From assembly GCA_015680685.1 (NCBI GenBank), contig MNCI01025384.1:259394-323393 (forward strand): a stretch of 64,000 nucleotides of DNA. Direction: 5' to 3'. The translations under genes and the position numbers were made by a program. The notes beneath the pieces are model-generated. The model was not told the origin of the DNA, did not search any database, and saw nothing but the letters and a program-made list of their open reading frames with translations. Source of the stretch: Gnetum montanum (Eukaryota; Streptophyta; Gnetopsida; Gnetales; Gnetaceae). Shown piece by piece: positions 11,156-22,136 of the stretch (positions within the stretch are counted from its first letter, which is position 1; every line of letters begins with the position of its first letter).

Positions 11156-12970
11156 TGTCTCTCTCACAAGACTATGATAACACAATAACCAATAAGGCAA
11201 TTCATTGGAGAACCAACAAATTATACAATGATGAAGATGAAGTTTGGAGTACCTAAGCTGATGTAGGGGTTTCCTATGAACATAAATAAAGACAACATAG
11301 TCACAATTGATGAATGCATAACATACCTAGTGATGATGAACTCCTACTGGCCACTACAAGTTGAACACATATACAAGAGGATATTCAAATATCTTGTAGG
11401 CATTGTAAGGAAAGCTGTCTACCTAGGCTTGACTTAAACAACTTTCATAAATTTTTAGGAGGCTATGAATTAGATTTGCAACAACATTTACAAGCCTCTA
11501 TGATGCATGTGCATGGAACAACATTGATAATGAATGGAAAAAACTTAAGCTCTTTCCTATGACACTTGTTGGCCATGCAAAAGTATGGTATAGGTCCCTA
11601 AGACCAAAATCAATCTGATGTTGGCCAACAATGGTAGAAATCTTCAACGGAAGATCTCAAACCTATGAAAGAGTGTGAGCCTTGAGGAGACAAATCCAAG
11701 AGTGGAAACAAGTATAACATGAACCCTTGGACATGGCCTTAGATACATATTATGCATTGTTAAACAACTTCCCATGCCATGGGTTCTCCGAGGAGAGGCT
11801 AATGTACCATATCATAGATGGGCTCCATAATGAAATAAGGGAGACCCTAGGGATGTATGCCCAAGGTCAACTATATGAGTTATGAAACCATAAATTTGAA
11901 GAGCTTATTAAGTGGGTAGCAAAAGAAGAATGAGAAATGGCTAAATGGGAGAATGTTGAAAGCTCTCAACAAGCCTAAAAATCAACAAGGGGCCATGATT
12001 ATGAAGAGGAAAAATCAACTCACCGCAAGGAGGTGGAACCATCTTTGCTAGTACTATAATCATTAGATGAAGTTAAGGCAAATATCAATAGGATGATGGA
12101 ATGGATACATGAAAAATGTGGAGAATATGCCAACATTATTGGAGATAGAGTTATGATAACCCAGGAAATATGACAAAACACCTTTAGACAATCAGAAAGA
12201 AGGGTTGAAGAGAATAAGAACTTAAATACCAATCATACGTATCAATGTAACATTTTCCTGTATGATCACCCCAAGGGCCAATGCCTAATCTTGTTACATT
12301 TGCATGAGCATTGGGAAATAATGTTACATCCAGAGTTCATACAAAAATACTATGTTCAAACACAGTGGCAACAATCGTAGTCATGGGGGAGGCCATTCGC
12401 AAACTAGTTACACCCTTCATACCATCCGAACCTAAGTGCTTATCAAGTTCAACATCCTATTTCCCCAACTGGGTTAACATCCTCTATCTCACCACATTGT
12501 TATTATCCTCCTAAGTACTATCAACCCATGTACTCTCCAACAGGACCACCACCTCATGTACATTACACTTCTTCTCAATATCAACATTCTCATCCTTCAC
12601 CTCCTTCTACATCACCATCAAGTGTTCCAAAAGGTTTTGCACCACGACATCAACCCATGAACGTTACTTGTGCTTTTATTGTCAATAGTAGTAGAAATCC
12701 TCCACAACATCATAGGCATCCCTTCTTTAGACATGACTATAGAAAGGGGCATCATAGTTCAAAAACCACTACATCCACCAACTCAGCACAAGTCCAACAC
12801 TGTGGTGCATCTTCCTCTTTGAACCCAATGCCTCACGTTACCTTATCAAGGCCACCACTCAATACGCCAACAACCATGGGGCCTAATGAATATTGCCACA
12901 TGGGGAGACATGTTGATCCTTGCATACCATCTTATGGTCACAAGTACCATAGTGGGTCAACCCCTTATTA
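11156..12970 (+). pseudogene. gag of element B (broken)
   Basis: It begins near MSLSQDYDNT. The capsid-like core (about 11420-11960) includes FPCHGFSEERLMYHIIDGL and ETLGMYAQGQLYEL, aligned with A and E. A knuckle-like CNIFLYDHPKGQC lies at about 12247-12285 (first Cys pair altered relative to E). The C-terminal part, open at 12528-12968, is very rich in Pro, Ser, His and Gln (MYSPTGPPPHVHYTSSQYQ). Fewer stops interrupt it than A's gag, in line with a younger insertion. The product would form the particle; whether any was made is unknown. Confidence 0.72.
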
Positions 12971-13879
12971 ATTAACCACATCTTATAACTTGCCCCACTA
13001 TGTCGACTCTAATTAAGTGTGTGAACCCCAATGGGGTAAGTATGATCAGGTCTCAATATTTCCAACATCCAGGGATCCCAACCTTTCATTTATTAATCCT
13101 AGCTATGCTCAACTTTTTAGTTATGAGGGTTATCCTTCATTCTAACAAGCAAGATTAATAAATATTTTTCCTTTTCTTTAATTTTACAATTTTTTGTTTT
13201 CCAGTTTTTTACCTTTTAATTTATTTCTTTATCTTTCTATCTTTTTATCTTTTTATGGGTAATCTCATCTACAAATAAAACACTCATGTGACTCATTGGT
13301 TGAGGTGTTGTTCTATGCTATCAAGTCTCAGGTAGCTAATTATTTGAATAACAAACCCACAACATCCACCTACCCATTCCATTAATAAGAGGTTCTACCC
13401 TAGGTACAATGATATTCTTGACATCATTAAAACTTAAAGTAATTTTATGCTCATTATACCTAGAGCGAAGAAGGATGGACTAAGAGGGAATGGCCAGGGT
13501 GTGAGATCAAGGGGACTTGTGGATTCTCTTTGGTGACATTTGTAGGAGTATCATGCAGCTTGGTTGTACTAAGATCCTTATAGATCTAATGAAAAATGGG
13601 AGTAAGAGTAATCAAAAGGCACTCAACCAGAGAAAAATAAAATAATGCTATTGTTGGCACATTTTGGCTATTTCATGGAACAGGCTAGGATTCATGGTGT
13701 TTGGTATCCATACCATAATATATTTTCTCTCACACAAGAACTAGGCTTATAGCCTTTCACTAATTGGTCTCGTTCGGCTTAGTATTCACCTAACGGACTT
13801 GAGGTTGAATCACCAATATTTCAACATCTCCCTCATTTGCCCAGTCCTCTGGGCTCATTTGTCTGTCCATAGTTCAAAC
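12971..13879 (+). other. Element B region where pol would be expected; no gene seen
   Basis: Includes T-rich sequence (13150-13260) and decayed frames without protease, RT or integrase motifs. It may hold a short remnant of the gag-pol linker. The join to host-derived sequence lies somewhere near 13700-13900. Confidence 0.5.
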
Positions 13880-14500
13880 GTCTACCCTTACAAGATCGTT
13901 TGACTTCACTTCCTTTGATGTATCCAGTGATTGATTTTGATAATAGTGACAATGCTTGGAAAAAGTATGATAAGTTAACTGCAAGGGAATTTTTCAAGAA
14001 GTTTGGTTGCTCTAAGAGGATTTACGAGGATGCTTTGAACCCAATGCTTCTTCTTGGACTGTTTGCTCTAGGGGAGCAATGCAGTGCAGCTACAATGTTG
14101 GGAATGTTTTACTACTTCATTGTTGTACATCAGCAAGATTTTAATGTTCTTAGGTGTTGTGGAATGGTTCATGAGAAAATTTTCAGATCTTGGGTTCATC
14201 TCTTGAAGACAAAAGGATGTCGTTTATTGTCCAATAAAAGAGTAACTGACTTACCAATGGAAATATATCAACAGTAGTATGCGAAATAGAGAATTTCTCA
14301 GCCAAAGCTGTTGTACTGCTTGTTGGTATTACAGCATTAAAACAAATCATTCAAAATAGCACAGTTTGCAGTAAAGGGAGGAATTTGTTAATGTCCTAAA
14401 TTTGGGGGCAGTTGATGTGCTTGCTGTAAGACTACGGCTTGACAAGAGATTTCTGGTGGAGGAGTATGAAAATGTAGCAAATCTGATGTCGCTCAGTTGA
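13880..14500 (+). pseudogene. Captured fragment of a host FAD-dependent oxidoreductase (carotenoid-desaturase-like) gene
   Basis: The 125-codon open stretch 13900-14277 reads like the middle of a plant FAD-dependent amine oxidase/phytoene-desaturase superfamily protein. Conserved-looking blocks are LTAREFFKKFGCSKRIYEDA, LNPMLLLGLFALGEQCSAA, MVHEKIFRSWVHLL and RRVTDL-like KRVTDL. Two frameshifts on, the homology seems to continue: AKAVVLLVGITALKQII (from 14301) and EEFVNVLNLGAVDVLAVRLR (from 14378), ending at a stop at 14500. Family members use FAD to oxidise or desaturate substrates in plastids, and run to about 500-600 residues; about 200 are represented here. I recognise the family from recalled patterns, not from a search. 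It cannot be active. Confidence 0.6.
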
Positions 14501-15174
14501 ATATTACAGAGGTTTATTGAATAACCATGTTTGTAGTAACGATCTTGATGGAATCCAGGACCATCTTCTTTATTGAAAAAAATAAAACGTGATAGCTAAG
14601 CGGAGATGTTTCTTGAAAAGCCAGAAGAACGATGCTCTACCAGGAGGTCCTGCAATATTAATTTTCGGCATTATCATCTCAACCGCGATTCATTCTTTGG
14701 TTCTTCGTTAGTTTGCAGTAATAACTTTGAACAGCAGCAGCAGGTAATTGTAAGTTCTATTAATCTGGATTTGGCATAAGCAGTGGGTATTACATAGCTA
14801 GTGCTGGATTTCCAAGAAGACTTCAGGGGACACCCCGCCTGTTGCATTTTTGGGGCCAAAATGCGCATTTTATGACCGCCCTCAATGAGGATTGTGGATT
14901 TGCCATCATATTTGCAGTAAGCGAATCTACATCGCCATCACACCAAACTTGCAAACACAAATTTGAAAATATGGGCAGGCTACAAAACCCTCATCCCTGT
15001 ACTTTGCACAGACAGACAAACGATGTATGTCCAAGCAATGGCACATGGAGAAAACGGAGACAACGACGGGAACAAAGAAGGCAACCCAGAAGCAACAGCA
15101 AAGCATTTCAGAAAAGTTTGAAGGTTTCTACGATTTTTAGAAACCCTGTATGTTGAAACCCTAACTTTCACAAG
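14501..15174 (+). other. Unassigned segment of B after the captured gene
   Basis: No retroelement motif is seen. Base composition is less AT-rich than the flanks, and it ends in aaaccctaactttcac, which resembles plant leader sequence. It may be more captured host DNA (intron, UTR or a second gene), but I cannot identify it. Confidence 0.3.
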
Positions 15175-15510
15175 ATGTTGGCCTCCCCGGGGCATTCACT
15201 GCGGCACATAGATCCCTCGCCGTCACCATCGGCCGCCGTAGGCATGGATTTCGGGAGCAGATTGTTGCTGGAGGCACCGCCATTGAAGATGCGCAATCCA
15301 GAAAATCGTGGAATGCAATTACTTCCATTGAAAATATGCAATATGAAAATAGTTCCATTGAAGGGTGTAATTATGTATGAAATTTGGGTCCAGCAATATG
15401 AAGCCTTAGATGCCAATTTATTGCTTATATTTGTCAGAGTCATTGCCCAACACATATTCATTATGTATATAGTTTTATTTAAAAAAAGAATTTATAGGAT
15501 AGTTATATGA
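15175..15510 (+). other. GC-rich open frame, possible captured first exon
   Basis: An open frame of 111 codons starts MLASPGHSLRHIDPSPSPSA, just after aaaccctaactttcacaag. Its first 130 bases are much richer in G and C than anything else in the window (cgccgtcaccatcggccgcc). A Ser/Pro/Ala-rich start could be a transit peptide, but the sequence soon becomes AT-rich and resembles no family I know. It could equally be chance. Confidence 0.3.
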
Positions 15511-16881
15511 ACACACCATTTGGCCACCATAGCTTTTATTTTTTAGAGTGGTAATTTTTTGTGAAAATTATAACTTCTTAGCCTTAATCCCATGATGTTT
15601 ATAACTACCACCAAGGACACTTGTCAATTATAGCCTTTTTTATCTCTTTGGTGGTTGCAACCACCCAAAATTGTTGTAACTTACCTAACTTGTTGGGCAA
15701 GTAACCTCCTAACTTGTTGGGCAAGTAATCTCCTAATTGGTTGGCCAAGTTACTTGGGAGAGAAGTTAGGTGAGATATTTTTGAATATGTAACTTCCCTA
15801 CCTACCTTTNNNNNNNNNNNNNNNNNNNNNNNNNNNNNNNNNNNNNNNNNNNNNNNNNNNNNNNNNNNNNNNNNNNNNNNNNNNNNNNNNNNNNNNNNNN
15901 NNNNNNNNNNNNNNNNNNNNNNNNNNNNNNNNNNNNNNNNNNNNNNNNNNNNNNNNNNNNNNNNNNNNNNNNNNNNNNNNNNNNNNNNNNNNNNNNNNNN
16001 NNNNNNNNNNNNNNNNNNNNNNNNNNNNNNNNNNNNNNNNNNNNNNNNNNNNNNNNNNNNNNNNNNNNNNNNNNNNNNNNNNNNNNNNNNNNNNNNNNNN
16101 NNNNNNNNNNNNNNNNNNNNNNNNNNNNNNNNNNNNNNNNNNNNNNNNNNNNNNNNNNNNNNNNNNNNNNNNNNNNNNNNNNNNNNNNNNNNNNNNNNNN
16201 NNNNNNNNNNNNNNNNNNNNNNNNNNNNNNNNNNNNNNNNNNNNNNNNNNNNNNNNNNNNNNNNNNNNNNNNNNNNNNNNNNNNNNNNNNNNNNNNNNNN
16301 NNNNNNNNNNNNNNNNNNNNNNNNNNNNNNNNNNNNNNNNNNNNNNNNNNNNNNNNNNNNNNNNNNNNNNNNNNNNNNNNNNNNNNNNNNNNNNNNNNNN
16401 NNNNNNNNNNNNNNNNNNNNNNNNNNNNNNNNNNNNNNNNNNNNNNNNNNNNNNNNNNNNNNNNNNNNNNNNNNNNNNNNNNNNNNNNNNNNNNNNNNNN
16501 NNNNNNNNNNNNNNNNNNNNNNNNNNNNNNNNNNNNNNNNNNNNNNNNNNNNNNNNNNNNNNNNNNNNNNNNNNNNNNNNNNNNNNNNNNNNNNNNNNNN
16601 NNNNNNNNNNNNNNNNNNNNNNNNNNNNNNNNNNNNNNNNNNNNNNNNNNNNNNNNNNNNNNNNNNNNNNNNNNNNNNNNNNNNNNNNNNNNNNNNNNNN
16701 NNNNNNNNNNNNNNNNNNNNNNNNNNNNNNNNNNNNNNNNNNNNNNNNNNNNNNNNNNNNNNNNNNNNNNNNNNNNNNNNNNNNNNNNNNNCCTTGGTGT
16801 TGCCAGAGACCAGCAAGCACCTAAATCCTGTTCGAGGACACTCGTTGGCGGTCGCGTCCCAAACGGTCGCCAACAGCTATT
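15507..16881 (+). repeat. LTR fragment of a D-related family (C), with N gap
   Basis: The left part resembles the D LTR (catttggccaccata; ggacacttgtcaatta). The right part (16792-16881) matches the D LTR end: ccttggtgttg, gaccagcaagcacctaaa and a terminus gtcgccaaca. It carries two perfect ACTTG-N5-CAAGT units (15688-15702, 15712-15726) and a worn third (15736-15750), 24 bp apart. The centre (15810-16791) is unsequenced. A solo LTR or a collapsed full element is possible. Confidence 0.6.
15810..16791. other. Assembly gap (982 N)
   Basis: Run of N inside the LTR fragment; open frames reported across it would be artefacts. Confidence 1.
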
Positions 16882-17723
16882 CTAGGGGGTCCCACTAGAA
16901 ATACATGCACTTATGCCTAAAGGTAGGCTACTTCCCTAGATAAAGCAATACTTCATAAAAAAAAAGAGTGCCACAAAGCAAAATCACTCCTCCCTTGAAC
17001 GAAACGTCAAGTGATCATACACCTTACTGTCATGGTGCTCTCATGGTTGTCCATCATTGGATAAAGCAATGCAATGTTATTGATCATAGGAATGGACCTA
17101 ATCCTGATTTTTAAGCAATGGGTTAATGACACATTAATCATGCCTTACACTGAGGATTCATTTTTCCCTAGGCCAGTTACCTCATGTCCCACTCTCTGCA
17201 ATCCCTTCTACAATTCGCCTCATCTCGCTGTTCATGTAATTGGGTCTCATGATTTGTGTAGCATTGAATATATACCTCATCACAGTGGTATTTAACTTGT
17301 GTGTGTTTTGTCACATTGACGTCGATTACATTTAACTCTTCTAGTGCCTACAAGCATTTTAAGGTGTGGTTATGCAAGGGCATTATAGGTTAGAACTTGC
17401 TTTAGGGAGGACCCACTTGCATGAATTTTGTAATTTGCACTCGTAACACATTACCCTCACATCATTTTATACCTTCTGAGTATTGTATTATACCATTTTT
17501 CTTTCCCTTATCATCTTGCCCATTCAAATGTTCCTATGTACAAACACATGACCTTTTTCCTCATACTCTTCATGATTTTTATTGCCAGATTTTATACCAC
17601 TATCCTTTTTATGCCTTCCAACCTAATCATTCTTACCCTATATGCCTTACATTGACTTAAATTCCTTCATTCATACCATATAATTTCCAAAATTTATTAA
17701 TTTTTCCAAGTACCCTATTTTTG
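16882..17723 (+). other. Unassigned segment of element B
   Basis: No recognised domain. Short open frames (17074-17295, 17421-17660) are T/C-rich and resemble no family I know. The part from about 17450 to 17700 is pyrimidine-rich. Confidence 0.35.
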
Positions 17724-17806
17724 ATAGGCCGTGATATCAGGTCAGCCACGATATCGGGTCCTCGCTATTGGGTATGCAATATCGTGTCCTCAAAAGCTAT
17801 ATATAT
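17724..17806 (+). promoter_or_regulatory. Internal GATATC/TATA module ahead of ORF3, element B
   Basis: The motifs GTGATATCAGG, CACGATATCGGG and GCAATATCGTG are spaced over about 60 bp and followed by TATATATA at 17798. This repeats the layout of B's own U3 but is a different sequence and lies about 500 bp before ORF3 (18313). It could be an internal promoter for ORF3 or the head of a degenerate LTR of a related family; no matching LTR end is visible downstream. Confidence 0.5.
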
Positions 17807-18312
17807 GGATCCCCCTACCCGATGAACATCACCATCATTTACACCTATTCACATGAGGGAGTTTTTCAAATTTTCTTCTAGGACTTGCGACCTACGCATC
17901 TCTTGTTCTAGTAGCTAGAACTCACTTGCTAGCGCTCTGATTTTCATTTCATTTAAACCTACTAGAACCCAGAGTGTTCAACTTAGTTATAGGGGAGGGG
18001 TACACTTTGAATTGTGCATATATTTTTCAAAATTCATCATCATCCAAAGGGCACTATCAAGGGTAATTGATTATGAAAAATGATAAACATGTGCCAAAAA
18101 CAATTTCATCTCCTCACTTATACTGGGAAATTAAATGTGAAGCCATCTAATCAAAGGGGGCCAAATTATAAAGCTTTTTGGGGACATTTTCACAAAAAAA
18201 TTCCTAACTTTAAATCACATGGAATAAGAAATGAATTCATTAAGGCAAGAAGTAAGGTATAACTTAACTTTGATAAGAAACCTTACTAATGACTGGCCCT
18301 GTGTGATTTCAG

Positions 18313-21110
18313 ATGGTCCCAAAGCATGGACAAAAAGAATGACCCTCTCAAGGTGTGTCTAAGCAACCCAGGAGGGACAGAGGACATGCATTTTCTGAAC
18401 AACATGCAAAGCAGGAGGTGTAATTATTCAGTATCCATCAAGAGACCCCTACTACTGTACAATTGGGATAGGTAGAAAGAGGAGCTGCAATAGCACTTGA
18501 ACAGGGACAACACTTCACATTGTCCCTGGAATGTGTTTAGGTCATCCGTGAAAGGTCCACATTAGCTACAGTGATTGTGGAATTGAATTTCAGACCTTTC
18601 ACAGAATTGGCATTTGAGGCCATTAGGGACCAACTCAAAGGGTCCCCATTATGGCCTATCCTCTTCGACACTGGTGCCTGGTACTTAGGAGAAACGTACC
18701 AATTTTGGCACAATAAGGAAGAAGGAACCATAGTTGACATTGGTGGTGTGTCTGTAGATTTTTCTGCCAAGGCCATCTTGAAAGTGTTAAAACTTCTAAA
18801 TTTAGAGCCAAAAGTTGTTCACCCACCCACTCACTCTGATGTGAATGCATGTAAGACTTGGTTGAAGAGGACATACGATAGAGAAGATAAGACATATGGA
18901 GAGTTGATGTTTGAGGAAAGGATATATTTCAATATTGGTATTTATCACATCTTCCCCACAAGAGGATTAAACATGATTTCAACATATGCAACAAGAGGAA
19001 GTGCGATATTGATGAGCAAGGTTAATGCTAACCTTCCTCATCTATATCTCATGGAGATCTTGAGGCAATTTGAAGAATGCAAGATAAGGAAGTTCGCGTT
19101 GCCCTTCCCTTGTCTCATCAGGAAGTTGTGCAAGCATGTTGGAATTCTAGGGTACACCAATGATGTTTCTAGAAGAGCCTAAAATGCTTCATTCACTGAA
19201 CTGCTGAAGCCACCAGCTCTAAGGAAAAGTGCTAGTAAGACATTGGAGCCAAAGCAAGAGCAAGAATAGATGGTGGGGCCCATTTCAACTCAAATTATAG
19301 GGCCTAGCCAAATTCCAAGCACAAGGTCCAATCAACAACAAGAAACAGGGCCTAGCATGAGGTAGCAAGATCAACTACCACCACCGCTATAGGATTACCG
19401 ACCATCGATGAGCCACCTTAGGGCCATCACTGAGATGATTAGTTGGGGAAGTCGTGATGATGCTAATCTCTTTCGTGTCATTAATGACACCATATGACCC
19501 TTAGTTTCTATCGATCATGCACGGGGTGAGGTGTCCATCAAAACATGAGGGGAGACTCATTAGTCACAACAGATTTCAGGGAATGCTGCGTCTTTCCAGG
19601 TGTAATTGGAAATAGGTGAAGGGGCCACAGTAGTGGTCATGTAGCACCAGGATGTAGTGGGAGCTACAAAAGTGGTCGCAAAACACATCAAAGAATCTTT
19701 TAATTTCCCTATTGTGCCACTGGTAGATTTCACAAGAGCACGTGATGCTCAAACTCTAGCCGGTCCCTCGATGACTCCTATGGAGCATGAGGATGTGCTT
19801 GATCGGTTGTTGCAAATAGGACAAGTAATGACATCCTTGTTTGACATCCCACAAGATGTCATGGTAGCACAATCAAACCTCATCTCCACCAAAGGGAAGT
19901 TGGTCATGGTAGAGATTAGGGCCAAGCATGAAGAAGCGAAGTTGGTAAGACTCCAAGAAAGGCTTGTAACCTTGTAAGCTACATAGCGGGACCACTCTCA
20001 ATTCATTCCTATAGACTAGCTAGACACCTTCAAGACAGAGCAACTTAATAACTATTGGCGGACAATAAAAGAGTGGTGGAGAAGAAAGAGAAGGGCAACT
20101 GGTATGCCTTCAAGGCACAAGCATAAACCTGCATGCATGCCAAGGCACTCAGAGCCTTACAAGAGGAGAATAAACAGCTTGCTGCAAACAACCTTTGATT
20201 GACCATTGTGGAAAAATAGAAGAATGTTCTCAAGGAAAAATTTTAGCAATTATTAGAATAGTTGGTTAGGGTCAATCAAGACATGAACCATTTGACCAGA
20301 GAGAATTGAACCCTCTCAATGGAGGAGGTATGCACAATCCGTCAGAAGACAGCTATTGAAATAAGCACATGGAAAAATGAGGCCAAATGGCATGAGAAAT
20401 TAAAGGAGCACTTCAGAGACTAGGTGGGAATGTACAAGGAAGTCATTGAGAAGGGGATCCATATGACCAAGGCCCACATCAACACTTTCAATGCTCAACA
20501 CACTGATTTGCGGGCCATATTGGACACATGCATTTGCCCACTAGGTGTAACTTAAAAGCTGGGACCTGCAGATTCAATACCTCACAGAGTACATGGAATT
20601 GGCAAACCTACGGTATGATAATCTAGCCATGTTGACAGTAGGACATCCAAGAACAGAGCTCAAGAAGCAAATAGCTACCACCTATACCAAATATGAAGTA
20701 GAATTTGTGGAGTACAAGAAAATGTTGTAGAAGCTAGAAGTCACAAATTCTGAACTAGAGGTGATTAAGACCAGCTACCAAGGCCATAGAGATGTCACAA
20801 CAGACTTGGCTCAGCAGCTTATGGATTTTCAAGAGTACAGGGATAAAGCTAGAGCCTATGAGAAGGACCGATGGTTGTTTGTAGCCTGGTACGTCAAAGA
20901 AAATAAGATGTTCCTGTAACTACAATGCCCATGGGAGGTGTCGACTCCATCAAACTTTGGAGAAACAACATGGATGACATAGGATCCCTGAATAGAAGAG
21001 GAAAAGCTCCAGGCAGTACTTCAAAGTCATCAAATTCCAAAACCTAGAGCACAGGACAAGGGGAAGCAACCCATGGAGGAGCCACCACCACTTTCGACCA
21101 CATGAGACGA
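18313..21110 (+). pseudogene. ORF3 of element B (transposon-protein domain plus coiled coil)
   Basis: It starts MVPKHGQKE. The longest gap-free coding stretch of B is 18571-19182 (203 codons), with DTGAWYLGETYQFWHNK, GGVSVDFSAKAILKVL and LPHLYLMEILRQFEECK. A Gln/Pro-rich linker follows, then 19657-19977 (HEDVLDRLLQIGQVMTSLFD), a region with heptad-like spacing of Leu/Ile/Val and charged residues, and a C-terminus near 20640-21110 with YVKENKMF. The same order is found in A (9300 and 22264-23770) and, at the C-terminus, in G. Databases list the N-terminal domain as a putative plant transposon protein of unknown function; a structural or env-like role has been suggested for such ORFs. About a dozen stops break it. 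Confidence 0.7.
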
Positions 21111-21280
21111 ATAAAGTTAACAATTTTGCAATTTTGTGTTGTTTCCTAATTTTGTTCTATTGAGTTCTCCACTGCTGCATGAATAAATTCCTAATCAGTT
21201 AATAATCCCATACCTATCCACTGTGTAATCAATGGGGCTTATTCTCATTTTTTTGACTCAAGGATGAGTTTTCATTCAGA

Positions 21281-21290
21281 TGTGGCGGTA
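21281..21290 (+). other. Polypurine tract, element B
   Basis: The bases tgtggcggta directly precede the LTR start. A and E have gtggggg-type tracts at the same place, so this copy has one changed base. It would prime plus-strand DNA synthesis. Confidence 0.65.
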
Positions 21291-22131
21291 TGATGAATCA
21301 TGATTCATTGGGCTCTGATATGAAAACCTTGATATCAGATCTATGATATCAAGTACATGATATTGCAACCTAAGTAACGATATTGGGTACACAATATCAT
21401 GAATCTTGTGCAAGCCTATAAATACACATGTAGGTGCATGGAGGAAGTAAGTTAAGAAGTTAGTGTTAGAGTAGGCTCTTTTTGTCAGTTTTTCTTCTCA
21501 ACCCTTTCTCCCAGTGCATGCCCACAATGTGATGATTGTAATTGTACAGCACCTTTATTCAAGTGTGACATACTTGGACACACTCATGATCGAAAATAAA
21601 GATCGAGATTACTTCATCATTGCAGCATTCACTTAGTTTAATTATTTAATTGTTATTGTTATTTATCATTATTAAATGTGGAATGAGTACAACTTAATCA
21701 CGAGCATCTACGTGTGACTACTCGGTATCCTAGTAGCTTACTTGGGCCATGCACTTGGTAATCCTAGTGGTAGTTGTGCACGAGGTCCAAGATGTGTATG
21801 GATGATTAAGGAACAGATGCTCATCGCACTTAGGCTAGCTTAGACTCTCTCTCCGTTTAATTCTCTCTCTCCCATTTTCTCCTAGCTTAATTAAAGATTA
21901 TTTTCAATTGTCTCTAGGAGTAGTATTAGTTTAGGAACACATCATACACCTCAATTTGGACTAAACCATTTGTGATAAAGCAAATACTAGTGTAGGTAGG
22001 AAGACAATGAACTGTGATCAATGAGTAACTATCTAAATACCACAACTAGCTCATTTGTGGAGTTTGACTAGATCGTGCATGAAATGCTTGTATTCATATG
22101 GTTGAGTGTAGGGGTATCTTGCAACTCATTA
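21291..22131 (+). repeat. 3' LTR of element B
   Basis: It matches 10162-11013, starts tgatgaatcatg and ends gcaactcatta (final TCATCA worn to TCATTA). It is followed by the second gtatc target copy. Confidence 0.92.
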
Positions 22132-22136
22132 GTATC
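22132..22136 (+). repeat. Target-site duplication of B, right copy (gtatc)
   Basis: Identical to 10157-10161; ORF3 of element A resumes immediately afterwards. Confidence 0.9.

Larger units (their letters stand above)
10162..22131 (+). mobile_element. Element B: non-autonomous Athila-like retrotransposon with captured host sequence
   Basis: LTRs at 10162-11013 and 21291-22131, a tRNA-Asp-type primer site and a perfect 5-bp target duplication (gtatc) define a complete insertion in ORF3 of element A. Gag (about 11156-12970) and ORF3 (18313-21110) are present. No RT, RNase H or integrase motif is seen in the 5.3 kb between them. That space holds a host oxidoreductase fragment (13880-14500), a GC-rich fragment (15175-15510), an LTR fragment of another family (15507-16881, with an N gap) and a GATATC/TATA module (17724-17806). 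B must have depended on enzymes from relatives. By eye its two LTRs are closer to each other than A's are. Confidence 0.85.

Noticed and set aside
15605-16873. Long open frames across the N runs (also at 29014-29987 and 42639-42932)
   Set aside because: They are open only because N cannot be read as a stop.
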